Source of the DNA: Bacillus sp. ISL-41
GTDB lineage: Bacteria > Bacillota > Bacilli > Bacillales > Cytobacillaceae
NCBI RefSeq assembly: GCF_018613235.1
Contig: NZ_JAGGQP010000032.1
Location: 1 to 64,000 of the forward strand
Length of the DNA: 64,000 nucleotides
Reading direction: 5' to 3'
A program made the translations under genes and the position numbers. How positions within the stretch are numbered: the first letter of the stretch is position 1; each line of letters opens with the position of its first letter. The notes under the pieces were generated by a model, which was given only the letters and a program-made list of their open reading frames with translations, was not told where the DNA came from and did not search any database. Positions 36,877 through 46,717 of this stretch are shown in pieces.

Positions 36877-37551
36877 ATGACAAACGATTTAGCAAGAATG
36901 ATTGACCACACATTACTTAAAGCAAATGCAACCGAAGCGGAGATTGTAAAGCTGGCTGAGGAAGCAAAAGAATATAAATTTGCTTCTGTTTGCGTTAACC
37001 CGACATGGGTACAGAAGGCTGCTGAAATTCTTAAGGATGCTGAAGAAGTAAAAGTTTGCACAGTAATCGGCTTCCCTCTGGGTGCTACAACTTCAGAAAC
37101 AAAAGCATTCGAAACAAAGAATGCAATCGAAAACGGCGCGACTGAAGTCGATATGGTCATCAATATCGGTGCTTTGAAAGACAAGCAATACGATTTGGTT
37201 GAAAAGGATATCAAAGCAGTAGTTGACGCTGCAAAAGGGAAAGCACTGACAAAGGTCATCATCGAAACTTGCCTTCTTAACGACGAGGAAAAAGAAATCG
37301 CATGCAAGCTTTCTGTCAAAGCAGGCGCAGATTTCGTCAAGACTTCAACTGGTTTCTCAACAGGCGGAGCGACTGTAGAAGATATCGCTCTAATGAGAAA
37401 AACTGTTGGCCCTGATGTTGGGGTTAAAGCTTCCGGCGGAGTCAGAAGTCTTGAAGATGCACAGAACATGATCGAAGCTGGCGCAACAAGAATCGGCGCA
37501 AGCTCTGGCGTGGCAATCGTTAATGGCCTGACTTCAGACTCTTCATACTAA
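36877..37551 (+). CDS. deoC: Deoxyribose-phosphate aldolase
   Basis: Cleaves 2-deoxyribose 5-phosphate to glyceraldehyde 3-phosphate and acetaldehyde in deoxyribonucleoside catabolism. The 224 aa protein has the Schiff-base Lys155 in [11 protein letters not shown] and the second Lys184 in [15 protein letters not shown] at the N terminus is typical. ATG at 36877 ([12 protein letters not shown]) is preceded by AAAGGG; the in-frame ATG 45 bp upstream lies on the cre-like site and has no Shine-Dalgarno. It is followed by cdd 36 bp later. Confidence 0.96.
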   Translation: MTNDLARMIDHTLLKANATEAEIVKLAEEAKEYKFASVCVNPTWVQKAAEILKDAEEVKVCTVIGFPLGATTSETKAFETKNAIENGATEVDMVINIGALKDKQYDLVEKDIKAVVDAAKGKALTKVIIETCLLNDEEKEIACKLSVKAGADFVKTSTGFSTGGATVEDIALMRKTVGPDVGVKASGGVRSLEDAQNMIEAGATRIGASSGVAIVNGLTSDSSY

Positions 37552-37557
37552 GATTAA

Positions 37558-38010
<453 letters not shown>

Positions 38011-38035
38011 ATTGATTATTTTAAGTTAACAAGGG

Positions 38036-38054
38036 GCAACTCCTAAAGAGTTGC
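38036..38054 (+). terminator. Terminator after deoC-cdd
   Basis: GCAACTC/GAGTTGC stem with a 5 nt loop, followed by TCTTTCTT. It ends the deoC-cdd unit 22 bp before the AAGGAGG of the next gene. Confidence 0.7.
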
Positions 38055-38083
38055 TCTTTCTTATTTGAACGTTTAAGGAGGAA

Positions 38084-38109
38084 AGAGCTGCCCCAATTAT
38101 TGGGCGGCA
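38084..38109 (+). promoter_or_regulatory. Hairpin between Shine-Dalgarno and start codon of the UreI/AmiS gene
   Basis: AAGGAGG at 38075-38081 is 34 bp before the ATG, too far for normal initiation. The intervening GCTGCCC(C)AA/TTGGGCGGC forms a strong hairpin (38087-38108) with a 3 nt loop. If folded, it would bring the site within about 12 nt of the ATG. No ATG, GTG or TTG occurs in frame between. Confidence 0.6.
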
Positions 38110-38115
38110 TACATC

Positions 38116-38730
38116 ATGGGAGACGCAGGTTTATTACTATCAGGCGCAGCACTCTTCCTGAACAGCTTGATGCTTTTAGGAAAGGCTAACGCTAAAAGTG
38201 TAGCAGTATTCAATTTATTCATCGGGGCATTACAAGTAATTGTGCCCTTTTACTTGATTGCCGTATCAGACCAGAATAATTGGACGGTCTACAGTCTGGC
38301 AAGCATCTTTCTATTTGGTTTTACTTATTTATATGTCGGATTGACCTTGTGGAACAACCTTGATGGCACCGGCCTTGGCTGGTATTCCCTCTGGGTTGCC
38401 GTCCTCGCCATCATTTATGCTGCGATTGCCTATATTCATTTTAATGACATTGTCAACGCGCTTACATGGTTGATGTGGGCCTACCTCTGGTTCCTGTTCT
38501 TCTTATCAATGGGATTGAACAAGAAAATAGATGCATATATAGGAAAAGTAGCGATGGTCCAGTCTTGGCTGACATTGACATTCCCGGCACTGCTGTCGAT
38601 GACTGGCTTATGGAAAACAGACCAGGTTGCCACTGCCTGGGTTTACTTCTCAATTGCTGCTTTTGTTTATTTTGCTTATATTACATTAAAGCTAAAGAAA
38701 GCATCTGCCAGAACAGAAAAATTCGCATAA
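38116..38730 (+). CDS. AmiS/UreI family transporter
   Basis: Membrane protein of 204 aa with six predicted helices, of the family that includes the Helicobacter acid-gated urea channel UreI and the amide channel AmiS. Helices begin near residues 4, 31, 57, 84, 109 and 168. No urease or amidase gene lies near it; its neighbours are deoC-cdd and ppaC. The cargo could be urea, an amide or ammonia. It has a distant Shine-Dalgarno bridged by a hairpin (see 38084-38109). Confidence 0.88.
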   Translation: MGDAGLLLSGAALFLNSLMLLGKANAKSVAVFNLFIGALQVIVPFYLIAVSDQNNWTVYSLASIFLFGFTYLYVGLTLWNNLDGTGLGWYSLWVAVLAIIYAAIAYIHFNDIVNALTWLMWAYLWFLFFLSMGLNKKIDAYIGKVAMVQSWLTLTFPALLSMTGLWKTDQVATAWVYFSIAAFVYFAYITLKLKKASARTEKFA

Positions 38731-38738
38731 CCAAAAAA

Positions 38739-38772
38739 AACCGTCCTGCCAGTTTAATCGGCCAGGACGGTT
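38739..38772 (+). terminator. Bidirectional terminator between the UreI/AmiS gene and ppaC
   Basis: AACCGTCCTG and CAGGACGGTT form the stem of a hairpin with a 14 nt loop, flanked by runs of A on the left and T on the right, so it can work in both directions. Confidence 0.8.
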
Positions 38773-38785
38773 TTTCTATCATAAT

Positions 38786-39715
38786 TTACTTCGCAATTAC
38801 GTTTGTCAATACTGGAACGACCTGCTTCTTGCGGGAAACAACGCCCTTTAGTGTCGCAGTATTATCTTCAAGAGTTACATTGAATGCTTCCTCAACAGCT
38901 GCTGCCTTTTTACCAATTGCAAGCGCTGCAGAATCATTCGTCAATATATCAGTGATGACCAACAAGAACAGATCCAGGTTCTTTTCAGTTATCTTATTGA
39001 TCAAAGCTTCTTCAAGCTCTACCTTGCGCAAAAGAACATCATTGACATCCACTGTGTTTACCTGTGCGATTTCAACCTTAGATTCTCCCATCTGGAATTC
39101 CTTGGCGTCAAGGGAAATAAGCCCTTCGATTGTTTTGCTGCTAAGATCCGCACCAGCCTTCAGCATTTCAAGACCGTATTCCTCAGCATCCACTCCTGCG
39201 ATTTCAGCCAATTCACGTGCAGCTGCAACGTCCTGGTCTGTGCAAGTCGGGGACTTGAACAATAATGAATCAGAGATGATCGCTGATAACATTAGTCCAG
39301 CGATATTCTTTTCGATTTCCACATTGTTTTCTTTGTACATCTTATTTAGGATTGTAGCTGTGCAGCCTACTGGCTCAACACGGAAATATAGTGGATCACT
39401 CGTTTCGAAATTCGCCACACGGTGGTGGTCGATAACCTCAACGATTTGAACATCTGTAATATCATCAGCGCTCTGCTGGCGTTCATTGTGGTCAACAAGG
39501 ATTACCTTGTCCACTTCTTCCGAAACTCTTCCTGCAAGGCGTGGTGCTTCAGCTTTGAAGTAATCAAGAGCATACTGAGTTTCACCATTAACCTGGCCCA
39601 AACGTACCGCTTCCGCATCGACACCAAGCTGTTGCTTCAAGTTAGCATAGGCAATGGCAGAGCAGATTGTATCCGTATCAGGATTTTTATGTCCAAAAAC
39701 AAGTACTTTTTCCAT
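38786..39715 (-). CDS. ppaC: Manganese-dependent inorganic pyrophosphatase
   Basis: Family II pyrophosphatase of 309 aa (DHH superfamily), hydrolysing the pyrophosphate made by biosynthesis. Motifs are [22 protein letters not shown] and [12 protein letters not shown]; the C-terminal DHHA2 domain includes [13 protein letters not shown]. The second of two adjacent ATG codons (39715) gives a better distance from GAGGAG and the family's usual 309 aa. It is transcribed alone. Confidence 0.96.
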   Translation of the reverse strand: MEKVLVFGHKNPDTDTICSAIAYANLKQQLGVDAEAVRLGQVNGETQYALDYFKAEAPRLAGRVSEEVDKVILVDHNERQQSADDITDVQIVEVIDHHRVANFETSDPLYFRVEPVGCTATILNKMYKENNVEIEKNIAGLMLSAIISDSLLFKSPTCTDQDVAAARELAEIAGVDAEEYGLEMLKAGADLSSKTIEGLISLDAKEFQMGESKVEIAQVNTVDVNDVLLRKVELEEALINKITEKNLDLFLLVITDILTNDSAALAIGKKAAAVEEAFNVTLEDNTATLKGVVSRKKQVVPVLTNVIAK

Positions 39716-39873
39716 CATGACACTCCTCAATAACAAATTAACACGGTCATTCTAGCAACTAGAACCCGTATATCCCATAAATAATATACGCTAAAATTGA
39801 AAGATTTTAAACAGCTTTGTGCTAAATAGCATTGGTTTTCACTGCTGCTATAACGGAAAGAGAGTAAATAAAA

Positions 39874-39897
39874 GATCCGGAATATTTCATCCGGATC
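39874..39897 (-). terminator. Terminator after ald
   Basis: GATCCGG/CCGGATC stem around a 10 nt loop; followed on the minus strand by TTTTATTT. Confidence 0.7.
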
Positions 39898-39905
39898 AAG
39901 AAAAA

Positions 39906-41027
39906 TCAAATTTGCTCTAATAATGTTTTTGTTTCAGAGTATACAAGGTTATGCGCTTCTGCTACTGCCTGGTAAGTCACATAGCCATTGAGCGTGTTGA
40001 TTCCCTTAAGCAATGCTTCGTTGTCCAGGCAAGCCTGCTTGTAGCCTTTGTTCGCAATCTGGACAGCGTATGGCACTGTCACGTTCGTCAAGGCGATTGT
40101 GGATGTTCTAGGAACTGCACCCGGCATGTTGGCAACTGCGTAGTGAACAACGCCGTGCTTTTCATAAGTAGGGTTATCATGTGTTGTGATTCTGTCTGTT
40201 GTCTCGAAGATTCCACCCTGGTCGATTGCGATATCGACAACGACTGATCCTGGGTTCATCGACTGGATCATTTCCTCTGTCACAAGCTTAGGAGCCTTCG
40301 CACCTGGAATCAATACAGCACCGATTACTAGGTCAGATGCTTTGACTGCTTCAGCAATATTCAAAGGGTTGGACATTAGCGTTGTAATGTCAGAACCGAA
40401 GATATCATCCAGCTGACGAAGACGGTCTGGGTTCAAGTCGATCATTGTGACCTGAGCACCAAGGCCGACAGCCATTTTAGCAGCGTTTGTTCCAGCTACA
40501 CCGCCGCCGATGATTGTTACTTTCCCTCTTTGTACACCTGGAACTCCTCCAAGCAGGATTCCTTTTCCACCGTGAACTTTTTCAAGGAACTGTGCACCGA
40601 TTTGTGTAGACATACGGCCAGCAACCTCACTCATAGGAGTAAGCAATGGAAGCGAACCGTTAGCCAGCTGTACCGTTTCATAGGCAATACCGACAACCTT
40701 ATTCTCGATCAATGCCTTAGTCAGTTCTGGTTCTGGAGCAAGATGCAAATATGTAAATAAAATTAAGCCTTCACGGAAATGCCCGTATTCTTCTGCAAGA
40801 GGTTCTTTAACCTTCATGACCATATCCTGTGCCCATGCTTCTTCTGCACTTCCAACGATCAGAGCACCGGCAGCTTTATAATCTTCATCTGTAAAACTTG
40901 AGCCAATTCCAGCTCCAGTCTCAATGAAAACTTCGTGCCCGAAATTTACTAGGTTAACTACTCCTGCAGGCGTCATAGCCACACGATTTTCATTATTTTT
41001 TATCTCTTTAGGTACACCGATACGCAT
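39906..41027 (-). CDS. ald: Alanine dehydrogenase
   Basis: NAD-linked oxidative deamination of L-alanine to pyruvate, needed for alanine use and sporulation in Bacillus. The 373 aa protein starts [20 protein letters not shown]. It carries the catalytic Lys ([11 protein letters not shown]) and His ([13 protein letters not shown]), and a Rossmann [24 protein letters not shown] lies 10 nt before the ATG. Near-perfect palindrome TGAAAACACTTTCA (41121-41134) lies about 95 bp upstream and could be a CcpA or other operator. Confidence 0.96.
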   Translation of the reverse strand: MRIGVPKEIKNNENRVAMTPAGVVNLVNFGHEVFIETGAGIGSSFTDEDYKAAGALIVGSAEEAWAQDMVMKVKEPLAEEYGHFREGLILFTYLHLAPEPELTKALIENKVVGIAYETVQLANGSLPLLTPMSEVAGRMSTQIGAQFLEKVHGGKGILLGGVPGVQRGKVTIIGGGVAGTNAAKMAVGLGAQVTMIDLNPDRLRQLDDIFGSDITTLMSNPLNIAEAVKASDLVIGAVLIPGAKAPKLVTEEMIQSMNPGSVVVDIAIDQGGIFETTDRITTHDNPTYEKHGVVHYAVANMPGAVPRTSTIALTNVTVPYAVQIANKGYKQACLDNEALLKGINTLNGYVTYQAVAEAHNLVYSETKTLLEQI

Positions 41028-41120
41028 TATTGCATACCTCCTATATAATAATTGCCTACCATTTCAGCCTTGCCACCACTATATCATTTTTTCAATGAGT
41101 AAAGAAATATTGAGGCAAGA

Positions 41121-41134
41121 TGAAAACACTTTCA
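41121..41134 (-). promoter_or_regulatory. cre-like palindrome upstream of ald
   Basis: TGAAAGTGTTTTCA on the minus strand has the cre TGAAA...TTTTCA arms but TG in place of the central CG. It may bind CcpA weakly or another regulator. Confidence 0.35.
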
Positions 41135-41242
41135 TTTTAGTAGAAAAAAATGCTTTTGGCAAAACAATTCGTACAAATTTCCCTAAAATATACTATTCTG
41201 TATATTTTTAATTTTTGAGGAAGTGGTAATGGAAAATGAAAA

Positions 41243-41272
41243 GGCTTGCCGAGCGTTGGTTCTCAGCAAGCC
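41243..41272 (-). terminator. Terminator after the 51 aa gene
   Basis: GGCTTGC and GCAAGCC form a stem with an inner GAG/CTC pair, followed on the minus strand by TTTTCATTTT. It is 88 bp beyond the small gene. Confidence 0.7.
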
Positions 41273-41360
41273 ACCCTATCCTTTCAGCCAGACTATTTTC
41301 AATTTTCAATAGAGAGGTTAGCAAGCGTTATGAAAGCCTGTAACTATGGAAATAAAGCTT

Positions 41361-41516
41361 TTATCTATGTTCCTCGTTGTTTTCTGCTGCTGCTTTCATC
41401 TGTTCCTGCGGGACTACTCCGCTGTTGTATGAATCCATGATTTGCTGACTTACCTGCATGACACCCTGATCATCGTAATCGTAAAATGACTGGCCGCGCT
41501 GTTCCTTTTTATCCAT
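41361..41516 (-). CDS. Small hydrophilic protein of 51 aa
   Basis: Translates as MDKKEQRGQSFYDYDDQGVM followed by QVSQQIMDSYNSGVVPQE and an Ala/Glu-rich end (AAAENNEEHR). A textbook AAGGAGG lies 7 nt before the ATG and a terminator follows, so it is very likely a real gene although short. It is soluble, Gln/Asp-rich and without Cys. I do not recognise the family. Low complexity and a position between ald and the stress gene suggest a sporulation or stress protein, but that is a guess. Confidence 0.8.
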   Translation of the reverse strand: MDKKEQRGQSFYDYDDQGVMQVSQQIMDSYNSGVVPQEQMKAAAENNEEHR

Positions 41517-41621
41517 GTGAAATCCTCCTTAAATATGATGCTTGCATCTATAGTTTTCGTTGGATTGTCACAGCTATACCAAAGAAACTGTTGTATAATA
41601 TAGGTAAAGGAGGCGAGAACT

Positions 41622-42071
41622 ATGGCACTTTATTATAAGAACATTTTAGTTGCCGTTGATGGTTCTAAACAAGCAGCATGGGCTTTTAAAAAAGCCATTG
41701 AAATCGCAAAAAGAAACGACGCGAGTCTGGTCATGACCCACATAATCGATTTACGCACCTTTGCTACTGTAGAGGCATATGACCGCACCATCTCAGAGCG
41801 TGCGACACAGTTTGCTACAGAGTTGATGGAAAGCTACAAACAGCAGGCACTCGAAGCTGGTATCAAAGATGTAGAGTATGACATCGATTATGGATCACCA
41901 AAGGTCAAGATTGCGAAAGATGTTGCAAAAAAATACAACGCCGACCTGATTATTTGCGGAGCAACAGGCATGAACGCAGTGGAACGCTTCTTCATCGGAA
42001 GTGTTTCAGAGCACATCACCCGCTATGCATCATGTGATGTCCTGGTTGTCCGGACTGACAAAGAGAATTAA
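41622..42071 (+). CDS. Universal stress protein (UspA family)
   Basis: Protein of 149 aa with the ATP-binding G2xG9xGS motif (GATGMNAVERFFIGSVSEHI) and AVDGS near the N terminus. UspA proteins are cytosolic dimers induced by starvation and stress. AAAGGAGG is 9 nt before the ATG. It is a single gene between the 51 aa gene and argH, closed by the shared terminator at 42089. Confidence 0.95.
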   Translation: MALYYKNILVAVDGSKQAAWAFKKAIEIAKRNDASLVMTHIIDLRTFATVEAYDRTISERATQFATELMESYKQQALEAGIKDVEYDIDYGSPKVKIAKDVAKKYNADLIICGATGMNAVERFFIGSVSEHITRYASCDVLVVRTDKEN

Positions 42072-42088
42072 CCTGACTGACATACAAA

Positions 42089-42124
42089 AAGCACGAAGTA
42101 TCTTCATTACGATACTTCGTGCTT
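42089..42124 (+). terminator. Bidirectional terminator between the usp gene and argH
   Basis: AAGCACGAAGTATC/GATACTTCGTGCTT, 14 bp perfect stem with an 8 nt loop, flanked by A and T runs on either side. Confidence 0.88.
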
Positions 42125-42131
42125 TTTTCCA

Positions 42132-43502
42132 TTATAATGACTTTTTTGCTTTCTCAATCTGAAGTTTCACTTGTGAAAAACCTGTGCCTCCAGCACTGTT
42201 TCGTCTTTTCACTGCATTATAAGGATTCAATGCCTCGAAAATATCTTCTTCGAACAATGGGTTCATGGATTTGTAGGCTTCCAGTGGCAGGTCTGCAAGA
42301 TAGCAGCCTTTTTGGATACATTCAAGGACCAGCTTGCCGACGATTTCATGTGCTTCACGGAAAGGTACGCCTTTCGCCGCCAGATAATCAGCCAGCTCTG
42401 TCGCATTTGAAAAATCTTTTTTGACTGATTCTCCCATTTCCCCCGATTTCACCTTCATCGTACTGACCATGCCAGCGAAAATTTTAAGGGAGCCCTTCAC
42501 TGTTTTAACCGTATCAAACATGCCCTCTTTATCTTCCTGCATATCTTTGTTGTACGCCAGCGGCAAGCCCTTCAATACCGTTAGGAGTCCCATCAGGCTT
42601 CCATAGACACGGCCTGTTTTACCGCGGATCAGTTCAGCCATATCCGGATTCTTCTTCTGCGGCATGATGCTGCTCCCTGTGGTAAAGGCATCTGAAAGCT
42701 CAATGAACTGAAATTCCTCGCTCGACCAGAGGATAAGTTCTTCGCACAATCGTGACAGATGCATCATTAAAATCGAGCTATCTGAGAGGAACTCGAGAAT
42801 AAAATCACGATCGCTAACAGCATCCAGGCTATTTTCATAAATGCCCTCAAACCCCAGAATTTCTGCTGTCATATGGCGGTCTATCGGAAAAGTAGTTCCG
42901 GCAAGCGCCCCCGCCCCAAGCGGAGACAGATTGATTCTTTTCATGCTATCCGCAAATCGCTGTTTATCGCGATCAAGCATCCAAAAGTACGCCATCAGAT
43001 GATGGGCAAAAGAGATCGGCTGTGCCCTTTGCAAGTGAGTATACCCGGGCATCAATGTCTCAATATTTTGTTCTGCCTGTTGTACCAGGGTTCTTTGGAA
43101 CTCAGAGATCAGCTCGACGATTTCAGATACCTGCTCCTTCAGATATAAATGCATATCCGTTGCCACCTGGTCGTTTCTGCTTCTTGCCGTATGGAGCTTG
43201 CCGCCGGTTGGACCAATCAATTCTGTCAGGTGTTGCTCAATATTCAAATGGATATCCTCAAGTTTGGCTGAGTATTTCAGCTCACCATTACTTGCTTGCT
43301 TCTCCAGTTTCCTTAATCCTTGAATAATGTTGTCTGCTTCAGCTTCTGATATGATTCCGCACTTCGCAAGCATAGTTGCATGGGCGATACTGCCTTCGAT
43401 ATCCTGCTTCGCCAGTTCCTGGTCAAAGCCGATCGATGCCCCGAATTCATCGACCCATTCCTCAGCGGAGCCGGTGAATCTGCCTCCCCATAATTTCTTC
43501 AC
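42132..43502 (-). CDS. argH: Argininosuccinate lyase
   Basis: Last enzyme of arginine synthesis, giving arginine and fumarate. The 456 aa protein shows the fumarase-family signature [12 protein letters not shown] and [13 protein letters not shown]. The GTG start at 43502 overlaps the argG stop by 4 bp (GTGA), with AAGGTGACA before it. An upstream in-frame ATG lies deep in argG and is rejected. It is the second gene of argGH. Confidence 0.97.
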   Translation of the reverse strand: MKKLWGGRFTGSAEEWVDEFGASIGFDQELAKQDIEGSIAHATMLAKCGIISEAEADNIIQGLRKLEKQASNGELKYSAKLEDIHLNIEQHLTELIGPTGGKLHTARSRNDQVATDMHLYLKEQVSEIVELISEFQRTLVQQAEQNIETLMPGYTHLQRAQPISFAHHLMAYFWMLDRDKQRFADSMKRINLSPLGAGALAGTTFPIDRHMTAEILGFEGIYENSLDAVSDRDFILEFLSDSSILMMHLSRLCEELILWSSEEFQFIELSDAFTTGSSIMPQKKNPDMAELIRGKTGRVYGSLMGLLTVLKGLPLAYNKDMQEDKEGMFDTVKTVKGSLKIFAGMVSTMKVKSGEMGESVKKDFSNATELADYLAAKGVPFREAHEIVGKLVLECIQKGCYLADLPLEAYKSMNPLFEEDIFEALNPYNAVKRRNSAGGTGFSQVKLQIEKAKKSL

Positions 43503-44704
43503 ACTGTCACCTTCTTGCCCTGGACCATACTGTGAACAACTGTTGGCAGTCCCCACAGGTTAATGAATCCAACGGCAGCATTATGGTCGAACTCATCGTC
43601 TGCAGTGTAAGTGGCCAGCTTTTCATTGTATAGAGAATATGGAGATTTTCTGCCTTCAATGATTGCATGCCCCTTGAAAAGCTTGACACGGACAGTACCC
43701 GTCACATGCTTCTGTGTTGATTTCAAGAACGCTGCCAGGGCATCCTGAAGCGGTGAAAACCAGAGCCCTTCGTAAATCAATTCTGTCATCTTCTTCTCAA
43801 TAACCGGCTTGAAATGGGCTACCTCTTTTACAAGTGTGATATCCTCCAGTTCCTTATGCGCCTTAATCAAGGTGATCGCAGCAGGAGCTTCGTACACTTC
43901 ACGTGACTTAATGCCGACTAGACGGTTTTCCACATGGTCAATCCTTCCGACACCATGCTTTCCTGCAATACTGTTAAGCTCAAGAATCAATTCTGAAAGA
44001 GGATAAGTTTTGCCATCAATAGCTGTTGGAACACCCTCAACAAATTCAATCTCGATGATATCCGGTGTATCCGGCGTGTCTTCAAGTTCCGCTGTCAATT
44101 CATAAGCCTCTACTGGTGGGGCCTGCCAAGGATCCTCTAAGATTCCGCATTCATTGCTTCTTCCCCAAAGGTTCTGGTCAATTGAGAACGGGCTATCTAG
44201 ATTGATTGGAATCGGGATGCCATTGTTGGCTGCATAAGCAATTTCCTCCTCACGTGACCATTTCCACTCACGGACAGGAGCAATGACCTTAAGATCTGGA
44301 TTCAATGCTTTGATTGAAACCTCAAATCGCACCTGGTCATTTCCTTTACCAGTGCAGCCATGCGCAACAGCTGTTGCACCCTCCATTTCAGCTACTTCTA
44401 CTAGTTTCTTAGAAATTAAGGGACGAGATAATGCTGATACGAGCGGATATTTGCCTTCGTATAATGCATGGGCCTGCAGGGCGAAAAGTGCATATTCATT
44501 GGCGAATTCTTCTTTGACATCCAAAACGTATGATTGGATCGCGCCGACCTTCAAAGCTTTTTCTTTTATGAACTGAAGATCCTTTCCCTCACCAACATCA
44601 AGACAGCAAGCTATTACAGCGTAACCCTGGTCCTTCAGCCATTTGATCGCAACAGATGTATCAAGCCCGCCGGAATAAGCAAGCACCACTTTATTTTCAG
44701 TCAT
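43499..44704 (-). CDS. argG: Argininosuccinate synthase
   Basis: Joins citrulline and aspartate with ATP to argininosuccinate. The 401 aa protein has the P-loop-like [16 protein letters not shown], the substrate site [16 protein letters not shown] and [22 protein letters not shown] precedes the ATG. The leader carries an apparent ARG box (44723-44760), so repression by ArgR/AhrC is expected. Confidence 0.97.
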   Translation of the reverse strand: MTENKVVLAYSGGLDTSVAIKWLKDQGYAVIACCLDVGEGKDLQFIKEKALKVGAIQSYVLDVKEEFANEYALFALQAHALYEGKYPLVSALSRPLISKKLVEVAEMEGATAVAHGCTGKGNDQVRFEVSIKALNPDLKVIAPVREWKWSREEEIAYAANNGIPIPINLDSPFSIDQNLWGRSNECGILEDPWQAPPVEAYELTAELEDTPDTPDIIEIEFVEGVPTAIDGKTYPLSELILELNSIAGKHGVGRIDHVENRLVGIKSREVYEAPAAITLIKAHKELEDITLVKEVAHFKPVIEKKMTELIYEGLWFSPLQDALAAFLKSTQKHVTGTVRVKLFKGHAIIEGRKSPYSLYNEKLATYTADDEFDHNAAVGFINLWGLPTVVHSMVQGKKVTV

Positions 44705-44722
44705 TTTTCATACTCCTTTTTG

Positions 44723-44760
44723 TCGAATATTTATACATAAATATAAATTTTTATTCATGT
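44723..44760 (-). promoter_or_regulatory. Candidate ARG box(es) of argGH
   Basis: Reading the minus strand, CATGAATAAAAATT (44759-44746) matches the Bacillus ARG box CATGAATAAAAATKCAAK over most positions, and a second half-similar stretch, TATGTATAAATATTCGA, follows immediately. This fits arginine-dependent repression. Confidence 0.6.
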
Positions 44761-44913
44761 TTATAAACTTAACAGGTTTTTGGGCACATTTCAAGATAAA
44801 ATATGTTTTTTTTTAATCCAGTACATCTGCTCATAAATCAGACTGGTCTGGAAGCAGGATTAAAAGTATAGTAGAATGTAAGCAAGATTACCGGAATGGG
44901 GGCACCATCAGAA

Positions 44914-45231
44914 ATGGAACAATTTTTTCTTTTTAACAGCCGACTGGGCATTCCCCTGCCAGACCTACAAGGTAACTGGGAAGATTACAACCTTGATACA
45001 CGGCACGCAATTCTCCTCCATTGGGAAAAAATTCGCGGCAGCATACCTGACCGGATCGCAGAGCTCGAAAAAACAATCAACCTGAAGCAAGCTCAGCTTT
45101 CCGATGAAAGCGACTTCATCCGCTCCTGTGAATTGAACAGCGAAATTTCCGAGCTTGCGTCCATCATCAATGACCTCTGGCTCTGGTATCGCACCCAGCA
45201 GGACATTTCAGCTGAGAAAATACATCGATAA
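44914..45231 (+). CDS. Small hypothetical protein with helical C-terminal half
   Basis: Protein of 105 aa, not recognised. The N terminus is MEQFFLFNSRLGIPLPDLQG, and the rest is helical with a coiled-coil-like pattern (ELEKTINLKQAQLSDESDFI). ATG at 44914 has GGGGG about 12 nt upstream; an ATG at 44896 adds six residues. It faces away from argG and ends at a good terminator. The homologue between argG and moaB in other Bacilli may be related, but I cannot confirm this. Confidence 0.72.
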   Translation: MEQFFLFNSRLGIPLPDLQGNWEDYNLDTRHAILLHWEKIRGSIPDRIAELEKTINLKQAQLSDESDFIRSCELNSEISELASIINDLWLWYRTQQDISAEKIHR

Positions 45232-45250
45232 TACTTTCATTTGCATAAAA

Positions 45251-45277
45251 AATAGCCTGGATCAGCTCCAGGCTATT
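45251..45277 (+). terminator. Terminator after the 105 aa gene
   Basis: AATAGCCTGG/CCAGGCTATT, 10 bp stem with a 7 nt loop, then TTTTGTG. Confidence 0.85.
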
Positions 45278-45423
45278 TTTTGTGTTTATTTTTATTGAAG
45301 AAATAAACGGCTGCTATTAAAATAACGCCCCTGTTAATCACAACATATTGTTTTCGATTTCCTATGGTTTAACCAATTAAGGATGCTGCCAATCATTACA
45401 AAAACAAACCGTGATTACAAACT

Positions 45424-45948
45424 TCATGTATGCTGCCTTGTAAGTTTTTTTCCCATAATGACATAAGCTTCACCTGTTTCATTTGGATAAAAGGCATCAT
45501 TTAAAACAGTCCACCCCAGGTATTCATATAGACCTCGGGCAGATTCATTATTATGTTGCGTTGTTAAAACCGCTGTTTTATGTTCTGCACCATCTACCAG
45601 CCGGGTTACCAATTGCTTTGCTAATCCTTGATTCCTAAATGCTGGATGCACCCCTAACTCAACGAATTCAAAACAATCTTCTAGCCAATTTCGATACTCT
45701 TCTTGGTTAAAAGCTTTTGTCAGCAGCCCATGATAATACTGACCTGGCTGAGAAAAGTAACCATAGGCATAACCAGCCACAACCCCCTGCTCAGAAATTG
45801 CCACAATGCCTCTATAGCCCTCATAACCCGAATGCCTCACCACTCGATCCCTAATGGAACTATCTTCTTGGTCCCATACTTGTTGGTATAAGTCCGCAAC
45901 TTGGTTCAATAACTCTTCGTCTCTAATAATTTCTCGATACTCGAACAT
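45424..45948 (-). CDS. GNAT family N-acetyltransferase
   Basis: Protein of 174 aa with the GNAT fold. The acetyl-CoA site is VHPAFRNQGLAKQLVTRL (Q/RxxGxA), preceded by the core beta strand FEFVELG and followed by NNESARGLYEYLGW. The substrate is unknown. GGGGGAAG lies before the ATG. It is single, between the 105 aa gene and moaB; two 52 bp repeat units lie 26 bp upstream of its start. Confidence 0.9.
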   Translation of the reverse strand: MFEYREIIRDEELLNQVADLYQQVWDQEDSSIRDRVVRHSGYEGYRGIVAISEQGVVAGYAYGYFSQPGQYYHGLLTKAFNQEEYRNWLEDCFEFVELGVHPAFRNQGLAKQLVTRLVDGAEHKTAVLTTQHNNESARGLYEYLGWTVLNDAFYPNETGEAYVIMGKKLTRQHT

Positions 45949-45973
45949 CTTGTATGCTTCCCCCTTGCTATTT

Positions 45974-46077
45974 TGACAGCTTTTCTTGTGTTTGAGTCAA
46001 ACCTGTCTTAAGTTGGCTCTTCTTTTGACAGCTTTTCTCGTTTCCCACTCAAACTTGTCTGAATTGAAGCCGCTGCT
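45974..46077. repeat. Two 52 bp units of the TGACAG family
   Basis: TTTTGACAGC occurs at 45972-45981 and 46024-46033, 52 bp apart. In each unit (A)CCTGTCT or CTTGTCT follows at position 30, the same spacing as at 28805-29428. They lie directly upstream of the acetyltransferase gene. Confidence 0.8.
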
Positions 46078-46167
46078 AACAGATCAAAAAACCATTTTCC
46101 TTTTCTCTGGAAACTCCATTCAGTTATTCAACCAAATTACCCAAATTCCTTTTAAAAAACAAAAAAA

Positions 46168-46191
46168 GATGAAATCTGTTAAGATTCCATC
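46168..46191 (-). terminator. Terminator after moaB
   Basis: GATGAAATCT/AGATTCCATC stem with one G:T pair and a 4 nt loop, followed on the minus strand by TTTTTTTG. Confidence 0.78.
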
Positions 46192-46200
46192 CACAATTAG

Positions 46201-46713
46201 TTATAAATCCTTTGTCAATTCTCTTACTACGTGTCCAATTTCGGGAATGATCAGTTTTTCCATTGCCAGGCGTACAGCACCTGTTGAGCCTGGTGTTGAG
46301 AAGACGGCACGGTCATTCACTACTCCGGCTGCTGCGCGCGATAGCAGGGCAGCCGAACCGATATCCTCGGTATAGCTGAGCATGCGGAAAATCTCACCGA
46401 ATCCGGGTATTTCTTTTTCGAAGACGCTTTGGACTGTCTCGATTGTGACGTCACGTTTTGCAATCCCAGTGCCTCCATTTGTCAGCACTACATCCACATC
46501 AGTATTATTGCAGCCTTTCAGCACTTCTGATTTAATCGGTTCTGCCTCATCTTTGACAATCACGTAATCAACAATCTTATGACCTGCGGCCTCGAGCATT
46601 TCCATCATCAATTTACCGCTCTTATCTGTTTCCGGCGTTCTAGTGTCGCTTACTGTTATGACTTTGCAGCGCACCTGGCTCGGTGCAGCTTGCTTGTGTT
46701 CCTGAGTACTCAT
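46201..46713 (-). CDS. moaB: Molybdenum cofactor biosynthesis protein MoaB
   Basis: MogA/MoaB family protein of 170 aa, expected to adenylylate molybdopterin in cofactor maturation. The core motif is VVLTNGGTGIAKRDVTIETV, with SDTRTPETDKSG near the N terminus and FSTPGSTGAVRLAM near the C terminus. It starts 4 bp after the ecsC-like gene, with AAGGAG inside that gene's end. No other moa gene lies in the window. Confidence 0.93.
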   Translation of the reverse strand: MSTQEHKQAAPSQVRCKVITVSDTRTPETDKSGKLMMEMLEAAGHKIVDYVIVKDEAEPIKSEVLKGCNNTDVDVVLTNGGTGIAKRDVTIETVQSVFEKEIPGFGEIFRMLSYTEDIGSAALLSRAAAGVVNDRAVFSTPGSTGAVRLAMEKLIIPEIGHVVRELTKDL

Positions 46714-46717
46714 AACC

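Noticed and set aside
38466-39449. 327-codon plus-strand frame
   Set aside because: It is antisense to ppaC and overlaps the UreI/AmiS gene in another frame; both of those have clear family signatures.
41230-41313. 27-codon plus-strand frame with GAGG before it
   Set aside because: It overlaps the terminator of the 51 aa gene, and the peptide reads through the hairpin arms.
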